Below are positions 1-12,402 of a DNA stretch of 64,000 nucleotides, piece after piece. The stretch's first letter is position 1; each line of letters opens with the position of its first letter. The notes beneath the pieces are model-generated. The model saw only the letters and a list, made by a program, of their open reading frames with translations. It was not told where the DNA came from and ran no database searches. A program made the position numbers and the translations under genes. This DNA comes from Brasenia schreberi (lineage: Eukaryota; Streptophyta; Magnoliopsida; Nymphaeales; Cabombaceae): the NCBI GenBank assembly GCA_036023115.1, contig JAYKKT010000048.1, forward strand, positions 4,488,001 to 4,552,000, given 5' to 3'.

Positions 1-2648
1 TAACCGAAGGGAGATATGTATATAGATTATGTATATGAGCCCTTACTTGGGTCTTACAAATAAGAGCGAAGGCTCAATGTGGGTGCGTGTTGAAATTGAA
101 AGACTTACACAACGACATGAAATTAAACCCAAATATAAATTGCAGTATGGCCTTTACTAAGGTCTTGGGAGTAAGAGCGAAGGCTCAATGTGTGTGAGTG
201 CTTGAATTGAAGTACTACACACACGACATAAATGAAACCCAAATATAACTGCAATAAGGCCTTTACTAAGGTCTTGGGAGTAAGAGCGAAGGCTCAATGT
301 GTGTGAGAGTGCTTGAATTGAAAGACTTACACACACGACATGAAATGAAACCCAAATAGTATAGGTCGTCCCTTACTTGGGTCTTTCAAATAAGAGCGAA
401 AGCTCAATGTGTGTGAGTGCTTGAATTGAAAGACAACGCACCCAACTTAAGCAAAACCCTTCGAAAATGAAAGTATATATATATACACTTATGTATTAGG
501 GGCTGATTAGGCCCGTGTGTGTTCAAAATCGTGCACGACTAAGAGAGTGCACGTGTGTGGTTGTGCCAAGCCACGTTATTACAAGCGGGGGGAGACTATG
601 CTCCGTTATTACAACCCCGTATCAAATTGAATCTCAAGCAAGTATACAACTAAAGACCGAGTTTAGGCACTTACGAGTAGCTGGTCCGTAGAGGCCTGGC
701 TTGAGCGTGGGCTTGGGCTTCGCCTTGGGCTGCAAACGGGAGCTCCGCGAGGATAGGTGACCAAGGGTGCTGGCCGGCTGCAAGTGGGGCGCGGGATAGG
801 CGCCTCGAAGGTGGCCGGCTGCAAATGGGTGTCGCCTCGATGTGGGGGGTTAAAGGGGCTGGACCAAGTGAGTGTTTAGGGTCACTAGGAGAGTCGAGGG
901 TTTAGGGAAGGTGGACCTAAAAGGGGAGTTTATGGGAAGGCCGAATGGGAGTCCTATAGGGTGGAAGAAATGGCTGGCCGGGTGCAAATGGGATGGTTAG
1001 GTAGTGGCCGGTAGTTTAGGTTGTGTTAGGTTCGGCTAAGTGAAAAGGGTGGTGACAAAGGGCTGAGATGATGATAGGGTAGGTGGCTAGGAGTGGAGAG
1101 GGAGTAGAGAAGGATTTAGGGAGAGTTAGGGAATACTTACCGCATGGGGAGAGGTGGCGGATGGAAGAGAGAAGCCGGGTGTAGATGGGATGGAGAGCAA
1201 GTGTGGCGTCCGGTTGGGAGAGGGTGGTGGAGTCCGGCTGGGAGATGGTGGTGGATGGAAGAGAGAAGGTGGCGGTGCAGGTAGTGCTGGTGGAGCAGGT
1301 GGAGCAGGCAGGCAGGTTCGGCTGGGTGAGGTAATGGGGGAAAGAGAGGGCCCGACTGGGAGAGGTGAGGGTTCTTGCTAGCAAAACCCGCCCCCAAGGG
1401 GGGGGGGTTAAATAGGGATGGGTAGGTCAGTTAGGGCTGGGCTTGGGGTAGTGGTTAGGTGGTTTAGGTAGGGTGGTATGTAGATAAGGTGGGCTGGAAA
1501 GGGTTAGGCCAGATATTTTGAAAACTAGGGGTTTGGGTAGATTGTGGGCTAGGGGTGGTTTAGGGGTTTAGGGCTAGGTTAGGTGGTTGGGTTTTAGGGT
1601 GAGGTTTAGTGAGCTAGGTTAGGTGATTAGACTAGGTTTAGGCTAGGTTTAGGGAAATTAACCTAGGTTTAGGGAAGGATTAGGGAAGTAGGTTAGGTGA
1701 TTAGGTTGGGATTAGGCCGGGATTAGGGAAGTGGGTTAGGTGATTAGGTTCAGATTAGGGGTGGATTAGGGGTTTAGGCTAGGATTAGACGTTTTGGGTT
1801 AGGTTTAGGTGAAGGAGCTCCCTTTGCATGGCCCATAGACCTTAACCACCTCATGTTGGTGCAGCCCTAGGTTAGGTCTTAGCTAATTACAAGCTTAAAC
1901 CCACTCAATTAGGCTAACCCACATGATTAACCCCAAACTTGACACACAAGTCAAGCTTAATTACAACACTCTTGATATTTTCCATCCCCACTCTCTCTCA
2001 TGCCCAATATCCCACGTGAATTTCAAGTGGGCCCCACCTCCATTTATGAGAAGGTGATGTGGGCCATGGATATGGATATTGGATTGGATCTCTGGATCCA
2101 AATCCAAATCCCAGTCCACATATGGGTTTGGATTGGGATCTGGATATATATGATCCAGATCCAATCCAAACTGAACTCTGACTCCTTCGAGCTGGGTTCG
2201 AAACGGACGATTCATGCGGGGTCTGACAGCATCAGTACTCCGTCTTCGTTGGGTCTTCGCCAACATGGTCGTCCGTCTCCGTTTCTGCCTTCCGGAGATG
2301 ACTTCAAATGATATTTTGATAAGAACAGGGTCTTGGACGTTCGAGATCTTGGGGGTGTGAATCAGATACAAGAGTTGCTGTGCCGGGCTCGACATGTGCT
2401 CCGGTTCCGGGCTCTTCTTAGCTCTCCTGGTCCTGTCTTGATCGGGCCAAGCCGCTTCAGGGTTTCAAAACATGTTTTAAAAAGGTTTTAAAAGCTATAT
2501 TGTATGTTTTCGAAATATAGAGTTCAAAACGTATGTACAGGGTTGTTTCGAAGGCTCCTAGGTTTCCAGACTCAAAATGGCCCTTTGGGGCTGCTTATAT
2601 AAAACCAGATGGATTTTGAGAAATTCGTGGGATTTCGGGGTGTTTACA
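1..2648 (-). mobile_element. Ty3/gypsy family-A LTR, minus strand, truncated by window edge
   Basis: This stretch is the reverse complement of the LTRs of the complete element at 26731-40571. It ends at 2648 with the reverse complement of the LTR start (TGTAAACACCCCGAAATC). It contains the same parts in reverse order: the ~110-bp tandem units (about 40-440), the TAGG/TTAGG-rich telomere-like zone (about 1430-1830) and the GGATTGG/CCAATCC hairpin zone (about 2060-2175). The last ~550 bp of the LTR 3' end would lie before position 1. No polypurine tract adjoins 2648, so this is a solo LTR or the 5' LTR of an element extending out of the window. It interrupts the reverse-transcriptase remnant of element C exactly at 2648/2649. 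It differs from element A by many substitutions, so it is a separate and older insertion. Confidence 0.9.
40..440 (-). repeat. ~110-bp tandem units inside the family-A LTR
   Basis: Four to five imperfect units each contain GAGCGAAGGCTC or GAGCGAAAGCTC and a CTTTACTAAGG or CCCTTACTTGGG stem. They are the minus-strand equivalent of the array at 28459-28990. Confidence 0.85.
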
Positions 2649-3633
2649 ACTGTGTAACAATATGTGCCCCAAGGTGTAGTAAAAACAGTTTTAGTGTGAT
2701 CTTTTGAAGGTAACTTGATTTGATTTTAACCCAAGTAGCCATCTAACTATCAAATCTATGCTAGGTAGTGGAAAATTATCTTTTGGAGTGACTTTGTTCA
2801 AGTTTCTAAAATCAATGCAAATATTAATTTTCTCATTGGATTTTCTAACAACAACAATATTTGAAAGCCATTATAAATAAGCAATGAGTTTTATAAATCT
2901 AGCCTTTGAAAGATCTTCTAAATCCTCTTTCACTTGGGAGTGAACATCGCAATGTATTTTCCTAAGCTTTTATTTCATGGGTTTGGCGTTGGGTTCTAGA
3001 GGCAAACGATGCTCTACAATCCTAGGGTCTAAACTTGTCATGTCTTCATAGGTTCATGCAAACAAATCTATGTATGATTTCAAGAATACAATGAATGATA
3101 CTTTTTTATGGTCATGCAAACAAGTTCATATTTTAACACACTTTGGGTTAGACTCACTTCCTAAATTGACCTCCAGAAAATCCCCTCGTATGGAATTTGA
3201 AGATTTTTCAAAATCAAGGATTTTAAGCAATTCAAGAAGCTCGGAGGCTTAATCATCCTCATGGATGAGGGGATTTTCCTCCTTGCTTTGATCACTCTCA
3301 AGTGACTTGGTTTTTAGGGAAGGATTATTTACAGGAGAAGTATTATTTACAAGAGAGGGAGTCAACTTTGGTTTGAGAATGCACACTGGTTTTAACAAAA
3401 TTGATTCTTGGGTTTGTACATGATTTTGAAAACCAAACTTTTTTGGATTTTCTTTTTTTTCAATTTTTTAGCTTTTTCTAGACAAATACTAGAAGGAGAA
3501 ATGTAAAAGGCTTTCTTTTCAAAATTTTCAGGCTTTTCTAATGTTTTTGGATTTTGTAAGTTTTCTAGATTTTTTTTTGTTTTTCCAAATATATACTTTT
3601 TTTGGATCTTTTTTCAAAAGAGGGGTCTTCCAT
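2649..3633 (-). pseudogene. Element C pol pseudogene (N-terminal part and start of RT)
   Basis: Read on the minus strand, this translates with frameshifts and stops into the N-terminal part of a Tat-type pol. Recognisable pieces are TYEDM, IVEHRLPL, KLRKIH, WLSNIVVVRK, ICIDFRNLN and, at the far end, FTTPWGTYCYTV, which match residues about 160-320 of the pol of element A. A deletion of about 12 codons removes the stretch between IDLIV and DGY. Several stops are visible (for example W to stop in the FAWTYEDM stretch). The reading is cut at 2649 by insertion of a family-A LTR, so the YVDD box, RNase H and integrase would lie beyond the window start. The ATG at 3633 is a start position conserved with element B. 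It is a dead gene. Confidence 0.85.
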
Positions 3634-3659
3634 CAAGCCTACAAAGAAAACACCATGAA

Positions 3660-6434
3660 TTAGACTCCAAATAAGAGGTCTAGGTCATAGGTTTCGGTTT
3701 TAATTGGCTTTAGGGCACCCTTCACCCAAGTGGTCTTAGGTAGTGGTTCAGGGGTATGGATGGGTTGTACCCTAAACTATGTTGACCCAGGTTAGGTGAG
3801 GGTAGGATGGATTTCACCCTTCCTTGGTTCTTGGCTCCTAGACCTTGATATGGTGCATATCGCATGCTCAACAACATGTTCCAAGGCTTTTTAAGTTTTG
3901 AAAATTTTTGATAAAGGGGATGGCCTTAGAATAGGGTGTCGTCCATGGTATGATGATGCACTTGGGATTTCTTGGGTGTGCCTAGGAGGTACATGGTTTT
4001 GGGAATGGAGGACTCAGTTTCCCCTATGATGTACACGACCTTGGGGGCGGATGGTTTGATGGTGGATGACTTGGGTGGATTTGGCTCTTCAATAGCCTCT
4101 TCCATACCACACAATGGATAACTTGATAGACAAGGGAATGTTGGTATTTCCTTAAGATGTGGGTTGTCTTCTCCAAAAACTACCACGACTTGATTATCTC
4201 ATGGGATCTTTAGGCATTTATGAAAGATTGAAGGAATAACTCGGTGAGAGTGTATACAAGGCCTCCCTAACAACAAATTGTAATGAGGGTTTATGTTTAA
4301 GACGTGAAACAACCCTACATGTGATGTGAGATCAACTTCCATGGGTAACTCGATGAAGCCTATGGGGTCGGACGAGTTGTTATTGTATCTTATGATGACA
4401 ATTACACTTGGTTCAAGCCTAGACACGGGTACTCAAATTTGGAAGGCTACATGAAGAGGAAGGATATTTACACCTCCTCCCCCGTCAACCAAGCATTTTC
4501 CAAGAGTACGGTGATTCAATACCACCTTTATGTGTAAAGCTTGGTTGTGGGTTGTGATGGGTTCATCCAACTCATCCTCAGTGAACACGATTGGGGCCTT
4601 TGTAAGGATGGGAGAGATAAAGAAGGATAGGTATTTGGGAGTTATAGAGGTGTTAACCTTGACTTTCTCTAGGATTCCCTCTAAAACTTTACTATATTTA
4701 GGTGAGGTTTGTATCAAGTCTAAAATAGACAAAAGTTTTGATAAATGTTGTTCTAGATCATAGGGGGTTAATACAATGCTTTTGCCCTTATCGATGCCAT
4801 GAAATGAGCTAGGGATGTATGCATGCTTTACGGGGATCGGGCAAAATGACCACCTCCTTCTTAGCTTGTTTGGCTAAGTGTGTGGGTTGATAGATCCTTT
4901 GGGACCTAGCCACCTCTCCTACACTTTTTCTAAAGTTTGATATTATCTTTGCTCTACTTTGATGCTTTGGATCACCTCAAATTTTTAAAAAGGCTTTAGT
5001 TGGGGAGGGACTCTAAGCGCTCCCCGGATCACTACTTTCTTGGATTCTTTTATTAAAAGAGAGAGTGGTGTATGGTAAGTAGTGTGAACCATATGCAATG
5101 CATGAACATCAATCCCACGAATTTGACTTGGAGAAAAGCATATCTCTTTATCCTTCCCACTCGTACTTACATGATTTGGGAAGGGCTCTTTGAAGATTGC
5201 TTGGGGGGCTCCAGTTTCTCTGAGATGTGGAGTCTCCCCTGCTCTATCAAGTCTTCAATTTTGTTCTTTAGAGAAAAATACTTGTTTGTATCACAACTCT
5301 TGAGCCTACGATACTTGCAAAAATTATCCAAATATTTCACCTTAGGGGGTGCCCCTTCGGGGATTGCGAGAATGCTCACAAAACCTTGTGCTAATAAGAT
5401 ATTTGGGACTTCCGTGAGTGGTTGTCATAGATTCTTGTATTCTCTTTTTTCAAACTTTTTTCTATTTTTTTGGTTTTTTGAAAAAGATTTTTATCCAAAG
5501 GGCTTTGAGGGAACGAACGGGCTCAACTCTACACGTATGCTCGACTCTTCATATACCCCCTTTTTCAAATTGGATTTGAAGAGAGACATTTTTTAATCAA
5601 CTTTTTTAATGTACTAATCTCACTGAGGGAGAGGAGTTTTTTTAAATTAGTTTTAAAATTTTCAAAAATGAGCATCACTTCGCGTCCTTTAGGAATGGGC
5701 TCTTTTACTTAGCCCAAAAGTGACCTTCATCTAATGATAAATGCATGTGCATCCCCATGTGTCTCTTAAAGTGTTGAGAGTAGATGTGACTTCTATGTTG
5801 TGAGAAAATCTGTGCATAAAATAATTCGCTAAATCCTTGAAAGTAGCGAATTGGCTTAGATCGTATGAAGCCAACTATTTTGAAGCATTTCCTTTTAAAT
5901 ATTGGGGAAACCAATATATCCATTTGGAGGAATCCTTCTTTTCTTATATGCCCTCAAAGCAAAGAGTTGATGGGATTGAGCTTCTCTATTCCCATCATAC
6001 CGATGAAAATTGGGTATTTCATCATCACTATTAGTTTGGTAATCTAAATGTAAAAAATTATAGTGAATACACTTTTTCTCTTTTGTTTGGCCCTTTAACA
6101 ATTGTTGTAGGGCATTTCTACCCTTAACTGTGAAGGATTCCAAATTTGGTTAATCTTCTTTGAATTTAGAGGTCATTCAGGGCTTTCGTGTGTAATAAGA
6201 TCTTTTGTGAGCCTGCACTTGTTTCCCATGTGATAAGCAAGACTCCACCGCATCGGCCTCTTTGCTCAATTGGGCAATTTTTCACTCAATTTTCAATTAT
6301 TTCAATCCCCTCTTGAGGGAAGCTATCCTATCCTCCTGATTTTATAAAGATATTTTTGAAACTTTTTTTGAAAGATGACTTGTAGAGCAAGATGCCCAAC
6401 TAGACATCTCAAAGGAACCCTCTGAACTTGACAT
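3660..6434 (-). pseudogene. Element C gag-protease pseudogene
   Basis: This is a degenerate minus-strand copy of the gag-protease gene of elements A and B. From the start (ATG at 6434, MSSSEGS) the remnants run as follows: DDEIPNFHRYDG (near 6010), a degraded zinc knuckle (FCKYRRLKSCDTNKY, with knuckle His and Cys positions lost), the retroviral-type protease motif CLVDGGGGVNILP (near 4480), HYNLLLGRP (near 4270) and the conserved C-terminus ending in LLFGV before the stop at 3660. Open segments alternate between frames, so several indels have accumulated. Gag would form the particle and the protease would process it. This copy cannot do either. It is closer to element B than to A in several segments. 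Confidence 0.85.
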
Positions 6435-6555
6435 TATTTGAAGTTGAAAAGTCAACCCAAAATAAAGGATTTGAGAAAGAAAGAAGTTTAGAATCACAAT
6501 TTGAAATTGGTTTTTGAAAAGAAGACCAAATTAAGAATGATTTCTTAAGACTCAA

Positions 6556-6573
6556 ATCCTAGTGGGTATGCCA
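6556..6573 (-). other. Element C primer-binding site (mutated)
   Basis: Four bases inside the LTR end (TCTACA, minus strand), the sequence TGGCATACCCACTAGGAT corresponds to TGGCACGCCCGGTGGGAC of element A, with about five substitutions. Its position and match show that the LTR on the right is the 5' LTR of element C. Confidence 0.7.
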
Positions 6574-6577
6574 AATC

Positions 6578-8860
6578 TGTAGATGAGAATTTTATTCCAA
6601 AGCCTATGAAGAAACTTGAAATTCAATTCGCAAATATGAGTGTGCAAGCATGCCAGCTAGTTTGCTCAAACTAACAAAGTTTGGTTTAGATTTCTGACTT
6701 TTTAGCGAGTGTGGATTAGTGAACTCTTTTTGTGATAGGCTTTCTTTAACAGTTACTCAAGGGTCAGCCTAGGTGCTTGAAAAATCGTTTTAGATTTGAA
6801 AAGTTTTAAAAACCAAGTTTCAGTTTAAAAAGGTTTGCAAAAATCATGATTTTATTCCTTGACCCGAAAGCCACTTCAGCTTGAAAAACAGAAAGTGATT
6901 TTGTTTGCAAGTTCCAATTTTTCTAATTTTTTTAATAGTCTTCAAATCTCTAATTTTTTTTTAAATTTTACCTAAGATAGGGCCAAATGTGGTTCCTACA
7001 TGACTTTTATTCTCATTTTTAGTGTTGTGGATGTGCATAATTAAATAAAGAAATTCCTTTACTCTGAAATTCGGGATAGAACCTTTGACAAAAATATAGA
7101 GACTTAAATAAGTAATTGTATCTCAACACGTAAGTACTGGATTTTTATGGAATTGAAATTGTTGGAAATATATGGATGTCAACTTTCTAATAAAACTATT
7201 TTCAAGCAATTTGGATCACAATAATAGAGTTAAGGGACTTTTGCCCAACCATTGTTGTAGGATGTAATGTGTTGGCGACTTTTGGATTTTGTTCAGTTTT
7301 GCCCAATTTTATTTATGGCCTTAAATGTTCTTAAAATTCTTTAAACTTTTATGGAGAGTGGGCCTGTGTATGTAAAATGGGTGTGTGAAGTTTCAAAGTA
7401 TTTTGATCTTAGAGCATGACTAAAACAATCAACAATCAGACGAATTCAAACTGTAGAAAACAGAGTTTTCAATTTTAAGAAATTAATGTATGCATCCGAT
7501 CGAATTCTATCCAACTAAATCATCATCCACAGCAATTTCAATCATGAGGAGGTGCAATAATCAAAGAAAATTATTAATATAGCTTAAACATAAAGGAGAT
7601 TAAAGGGTATAAAATTTTACAATGTATTTTGGAGTAGAATAAACCCTAAATCAAACACATAGAAGGTGATCTTACCCGTGAGCTTGGATGAAATTTGGCA
7701 ACATCTCCCCTCAAATATTATATCAATTTGGAGTCAAATGCTCCTTAATTACAACCCTGTTAAATGAAATTGAAAGGCTTAAGGAAAGAAAGGAAAGAGG
7801 AATGAGAGAATCGACCTTAGAAACGAAGCTTAGAGACTTGGAAGGTTGAAGGTGGCCGGCAGCTCTTGGTGGAAGGGACGATTTTTCCCTCTTCTCCCCT
7901 CTTTATTTGCTGAACTTCTCTCTTTGATTTTACTCCCCAAAGCCAGCCCCCCAAGTCCCCTATCTACAACTTTCTAGGAGAGCTCTAGGCCCTTCCATAG
8001 ATTAGATCTTGATGCCTTGATGCATGACTTATTTTGGGTTTGGTCCAATGGAATTTTTTAGTTCTTCTGGTCGCACATGGGGCATGTGGGGCTGGAGAGT
8101 GGTCCCCCTTAAGCCCATATGGGCTTGGTGAGGCCCTAGGTACACCCGAGCCTACCTTCCTTTGCTTGATCCCACTGGGATATGACTTGCCTAGATATGG
8201 TGCGGTTCATGGTATAGATCAACCCACCACCTTGCTTGACTCAACTTCAATCATGATCAATTTGACCTTGATTTGTAGCCCTAAACAAGATACCTTGGTT
8301 GAATTCCTGATTTTTAGTCAACTTTGTTCGAGTGCATTCTTGGCCATTGCTTGGTCTCATGTTCCCTTGGGCTAGGTTGGTGAAGTCATTTGACTTGAAC
8401 TTAAATTTTGACTTGATTTAGATCAAGTTTTATTTGATTTGGATCGGACCTTGTCTTGTGTAGAGTCTTGCTTCCATTTGAATTAAGATTTGGCTTGGGA
8501 TAGGATCGACTGCTGATTGGCTTGGCCTTGAATCAAACCTGACTCCTTGCTTGATCTGCATTTGCCTTGGTGGCCTTTCTAGTTCTGGCCATATCTTCTT
8601 CTGGGAAATATGCCTCCTTCTGATTTAGGCTTTGTTCCACCTTTGGATATGTCTATCAACTTCCCTTTTGAAATTATTTTGTATATCGGGTTTTCAAATC
8701 TTTTTACAAATCCCGGGGTTGTGACTTTCGAAATTTTCAAATGTTTTCTTTTGAAAAGTAATGCTTGGAAATTATCAAAATTTTGAGAAAATCTCCACAT
8801 CATGGGAAAATCTTCAAATGTAGAATGGTTTATTTAAAAAAAAAAATTAGGGTGTTTACA
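6578..8860 (-). mobile_element. 5' LTR of element C (Ty3/gypsy), minus strand
   Basis: The LTR is bounded at 8860 by the reverse complement of a TGTAAACACCC start and at 6578 by the reverse complement of a CATCTACA end, giving about 2283 bp. The 3' part (6656-6771 on the map) has the same hairpin module as families A, B and D: TAGGC/GCCTA arms and a GCTAGTTTG/CAAACTAAC palindrome. The middle of the LTR does not match A or B by eye, so it is a distinct LTR family sharing the 3' module. The adjoining sequence at 8861 is an older copia remnant, into which element C probably inserted. Confidence 0.8.
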
Positions 8861-9390
8861 GTTGCCTTGGATTGAAAATACAATACTAAAGACCTTGTTA
8901 TTGAAAAGTATTCCGTGACAAAGTTCCTTAAGTATCAAACGGTAAAAGGAAAATCTATGACTGAAAAGACCCAAGAGTTTCAGTTTTTATGCCATGGTGT
9001 GAAGGAAGCCTAAATGGAGCTTCCTAACAAGTGTATTGTTATGTATATTATAGAGAAATTTCCTAAGTCTTGGGAGAGTTTCGGCCTAAATCTCAATCAT
9101 AAAAATGATAAGATGACCCTTGATGATCTAATGGTAGACATAGCAATAGAGGAAGAGCATAGAAGTCAGAAACTGTTATACTTGTAAACAACACCTCTAG
9201 GGTTAACCTAACGGTCGGAAAGAAACAACCTAGTGATCCTAAGAAAAAATAGGCAAAGCATAAACCAAAAGCCAAGATCCAAAAAGAATCCAAAAATAAA
9301 TCGTGTTGGCTTTGTGGTCAAGTTGAACATTGGCAAGGGATTGTCCCTCAAAGAAAGCCAATAAACCTATGTCCGCTAAAGATAGATGGT
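8861..9390 (+). pseudogene. Ty1/copia gag remnant
   Basis: With a few stops, plus-strand translation gives a copia-type Gag C-terminal half: KYNTKDLVIEKYSVTKFLKY, then EKFPKSWESF, MTLDDLMVDIAIEEEHR, and a CCHC zinc knuckle beginning CWLCGQVEHWQ at about 9301 whose last cysteine (DCPSKKAN) is one frameshift away. These are landmarks of the copia gag family, whose Gag packages element RNA. No copia LTR is visible on either side. The left end abuts the LTR of element C and the right end runs into RTE LINE sequence near 9390. It is a dead fragment. Confidence 0.8.
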
Positions 9391-10885
9391 ATTGTAAGGA
9401 TTGCAAGGTAATTTCAATAAAAAGCTTTACCTGACATCAACTTTAGTTAGAGATTTGAAAATAAGAAAGTGGACAGAGGTAAAGAGTCTATAAAGTTACT
9501 CAAACTAAACGATAAAACTGAAAATAAGAACGAAGATATATTTAAACAAAAGGTTCTTGAAGGAAATGCTTATAATCATATAGGTACACCTTTTGATATA
9601 TGAAATAATATGGTTAAACCCATTAGAAAAGTAGGTGAATCTAAGGGAGATATACTAACAGAAAAGGAAGTTTGGTGGTAGAAGTGAAGTGATACAAGAT
9701 AACATCAAGGCGAAGAAGACATGTTACAAATTGCATTATTTTAATAAGACTAATGAAACTTGAGAGGCTTATAAGAAAGCAAAACAAAAAGCCAAAAAGG
9801 CCATTATTGAAGCAAAAAATTAAAATTTGAAAGGATTTATATAAAAAATCAACTCAAAAGAAGGTGAAAGAGATATTTTTAGGATAACTAAGGGTAGAGA
9901 TAAGAAAACTAAGGATCTTACTTTTATTAGATGCATCAAAGATTAGGATGAGAAGATTATAATGACAAGTTATGAGATAAAAATAGATGGAAAATTATTT
10001 TTTATAAGCATTTTAACAAAAATATAGGTGCTAATATTAGCTTAGGAGAGCTAACCAAACGAGAGGAATATATAAACTACAATTTCTACTAACATATTCA
10101 AAAGAATGAAATTAAAGAAACTCTTAAACTTATGAGGGTTGGTATAGAAGTATGAAAAATCTTATGAGATACAAGTATTACTTGGCTTAAAGGATTATTT
10201 AATGAAATATAAAAAAACCAAAAAAGGTATGAGAAATGAAGGAAGAATATCATTATACTCATATATAACAACAAGGAAAACATTTAGAATTACACAAATT
10301 ATCAAGGTATCAAATTGATGAGTCGTATTACAAAATTATGGAAAAGAATTATTGAACACAGATTGAGATAAATATAGAATACAAAAAAGAACCGATATAC
10401 GAGAAAGATCTATTATTGAGGCTATTCAACTATTGAGACATCTTGTGAAACATTTTAGACTAAAAAAAAAGAACTTTCACATGGTATTTGTTGATAATGA
10501 AAAAGCTTATAATAGGGTTTTCCAAAGATATTTTTTGGAGAGCTTGGAAAAGAGAAGTATCACATTGACATGCATGATAGTTCACACACGTGTTAGGACC
10601 CATGAAGGAATAACAAATTTCTTTAAAGTTAATATTGGATTACATCAAGTATCGGTTTAAGTCTATATTTATTTATATTAGTCTATTGATGAGCTAACAA
10701 AACATATTCAAGATGAAGTTTCTTGGTGTATGTTATTCGTGGATGATATTGTATTAGTTAATCAGTGTAAGAAAAAAGTTAATAAAAAATTGGAATTATA
10801 GAAACAAATATATCGTAAAGAATTTTAACTTAATAGAACAAAGATAGAATATATGGAACGCAAGTTTGGTCTTTTGGTTTATAGC
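9390..10885 (+). pseudogene. RTE-clade LINE fragment (linker and RT region), decayed
   Basis: This aligns by eye to 45430-46960 of the complete RTE element in this window, with the same gene order. It carries the linker before RT (EVWW, KAKQKAKKAI), then HLVKHFRLKKKNFHMVF with FVDNEKAYNRVF at about 10480 and an RT active-site box FVDDIVLV at about 10735. Several stops and indels break the frame. Both the endonuclease half and the 3' end with its (TTG)n tail are missing, so it is truncated on both sides. Unlike the copy at 44371-47631, it keeps the segment before the FVDD box (IQDEVSWCMLF). Confidence 0.8.
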
Positions 10886-11309
10886 CATATAGTTGGTTCT
10901 AAATATTTGAATATTCATTAAAGAAATCGTTTACCCCTTTATCTCATTTTGCTATTCTATAAGGAACATCACTTTGAACATGAGATTTTTTCAAATATTT
11001 CCATGCTTCTCTTTGATTAGTGAATTCAGCCAAAGTGTCCATAGTATGATCATTTATATTATTCATGAGTATACATAGGACCGTTCGATAACCTCCTTCA
11101 TATTGTCAGCTAGCCCCCAACGACTAGTGGCTCTGACGGTCTGAGCCTACCAGGCCAAGCCACTTGGGCTCATTTTCTAACACCTACTCCCTTGGGTTAT
11201 CATTAACATGATAACCTTATATTTGCAGGCAAGGTTTGATAGGAGGTTTGATTCCCAATGTTACCTTTTTCATTTGTTTATATAAAAGGAATTGTTTGAA
11301 ATCATCATT
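10886..11309. other. Unassigned stretch
   Basis: No recognisable gene. A minus-strand stretch at about 10930-11050 reads openly for about 35 codons (MDTLAEFTNQREAWKYLKKS) and looks protein-like, but I do not recognise its family. The part from about 11080 may already belong to the LTR fragment on its right. Confidence 0.4.
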
Positions 11310-11890
<581 letters not shown>

Positions 11891-12402
11891 ATTTCATTTC
11901 AGTAGGTCAGACGTATCAGCAGATGGTTGTTCCATACCCATGGCTTCGGGGCATTACATTACCAGAAACAACAAGATACTGATTTTAAATAAAGAAGGGT
12001 TATCTATCTACGTACTAGTTATGCTCAGATGAATGAGTGGGAAAATGCGATTTATTTCAAGGGTTTCTTCAAAGCTTGCATCCTAAACCCATTGGAGGCT
12101 TGACTAGAAGAGAACTGGCACCTGCTTTTGACAACAACATCCTATCTCACTTTCACACATTTAAATGACACGATCGATCCTGATTCACAGCTTGTGAATA
12201 AAACACAAGCGGCCACGATATGAAGGTGAGCTTAGGGTCTCAGTCATAAGACAGAGAAGGACGTTTACTTCTTGAAAGCAAAGAAAAAGCACTGGGACAA
12301 GACTAAATTTATTTCAGGGAGATGACTAACTTCACGACAAGCTTAACAACATAAAGGAGGCTTCGCTAGTCCGCGTTTTAGAGAGAGAGAGAGAGGAGGC
12401 TC
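11891..12402. other. Downstream region of the pectin methylesterase gene
   Basis: No coding feature was found. The part next to 12403 would be the 3' UTR of the minus-strand gene. A short (GA)n run lies at 12381-12394. Confidence 0.5.

Noticed and set aside
1016..1397. Overlapping serine/histidine/proline-rich open frames on both strands
   Set aside because: Low-complexity GGT/GGA-rich LTR sequence; open in several frames by composition, not by selection.
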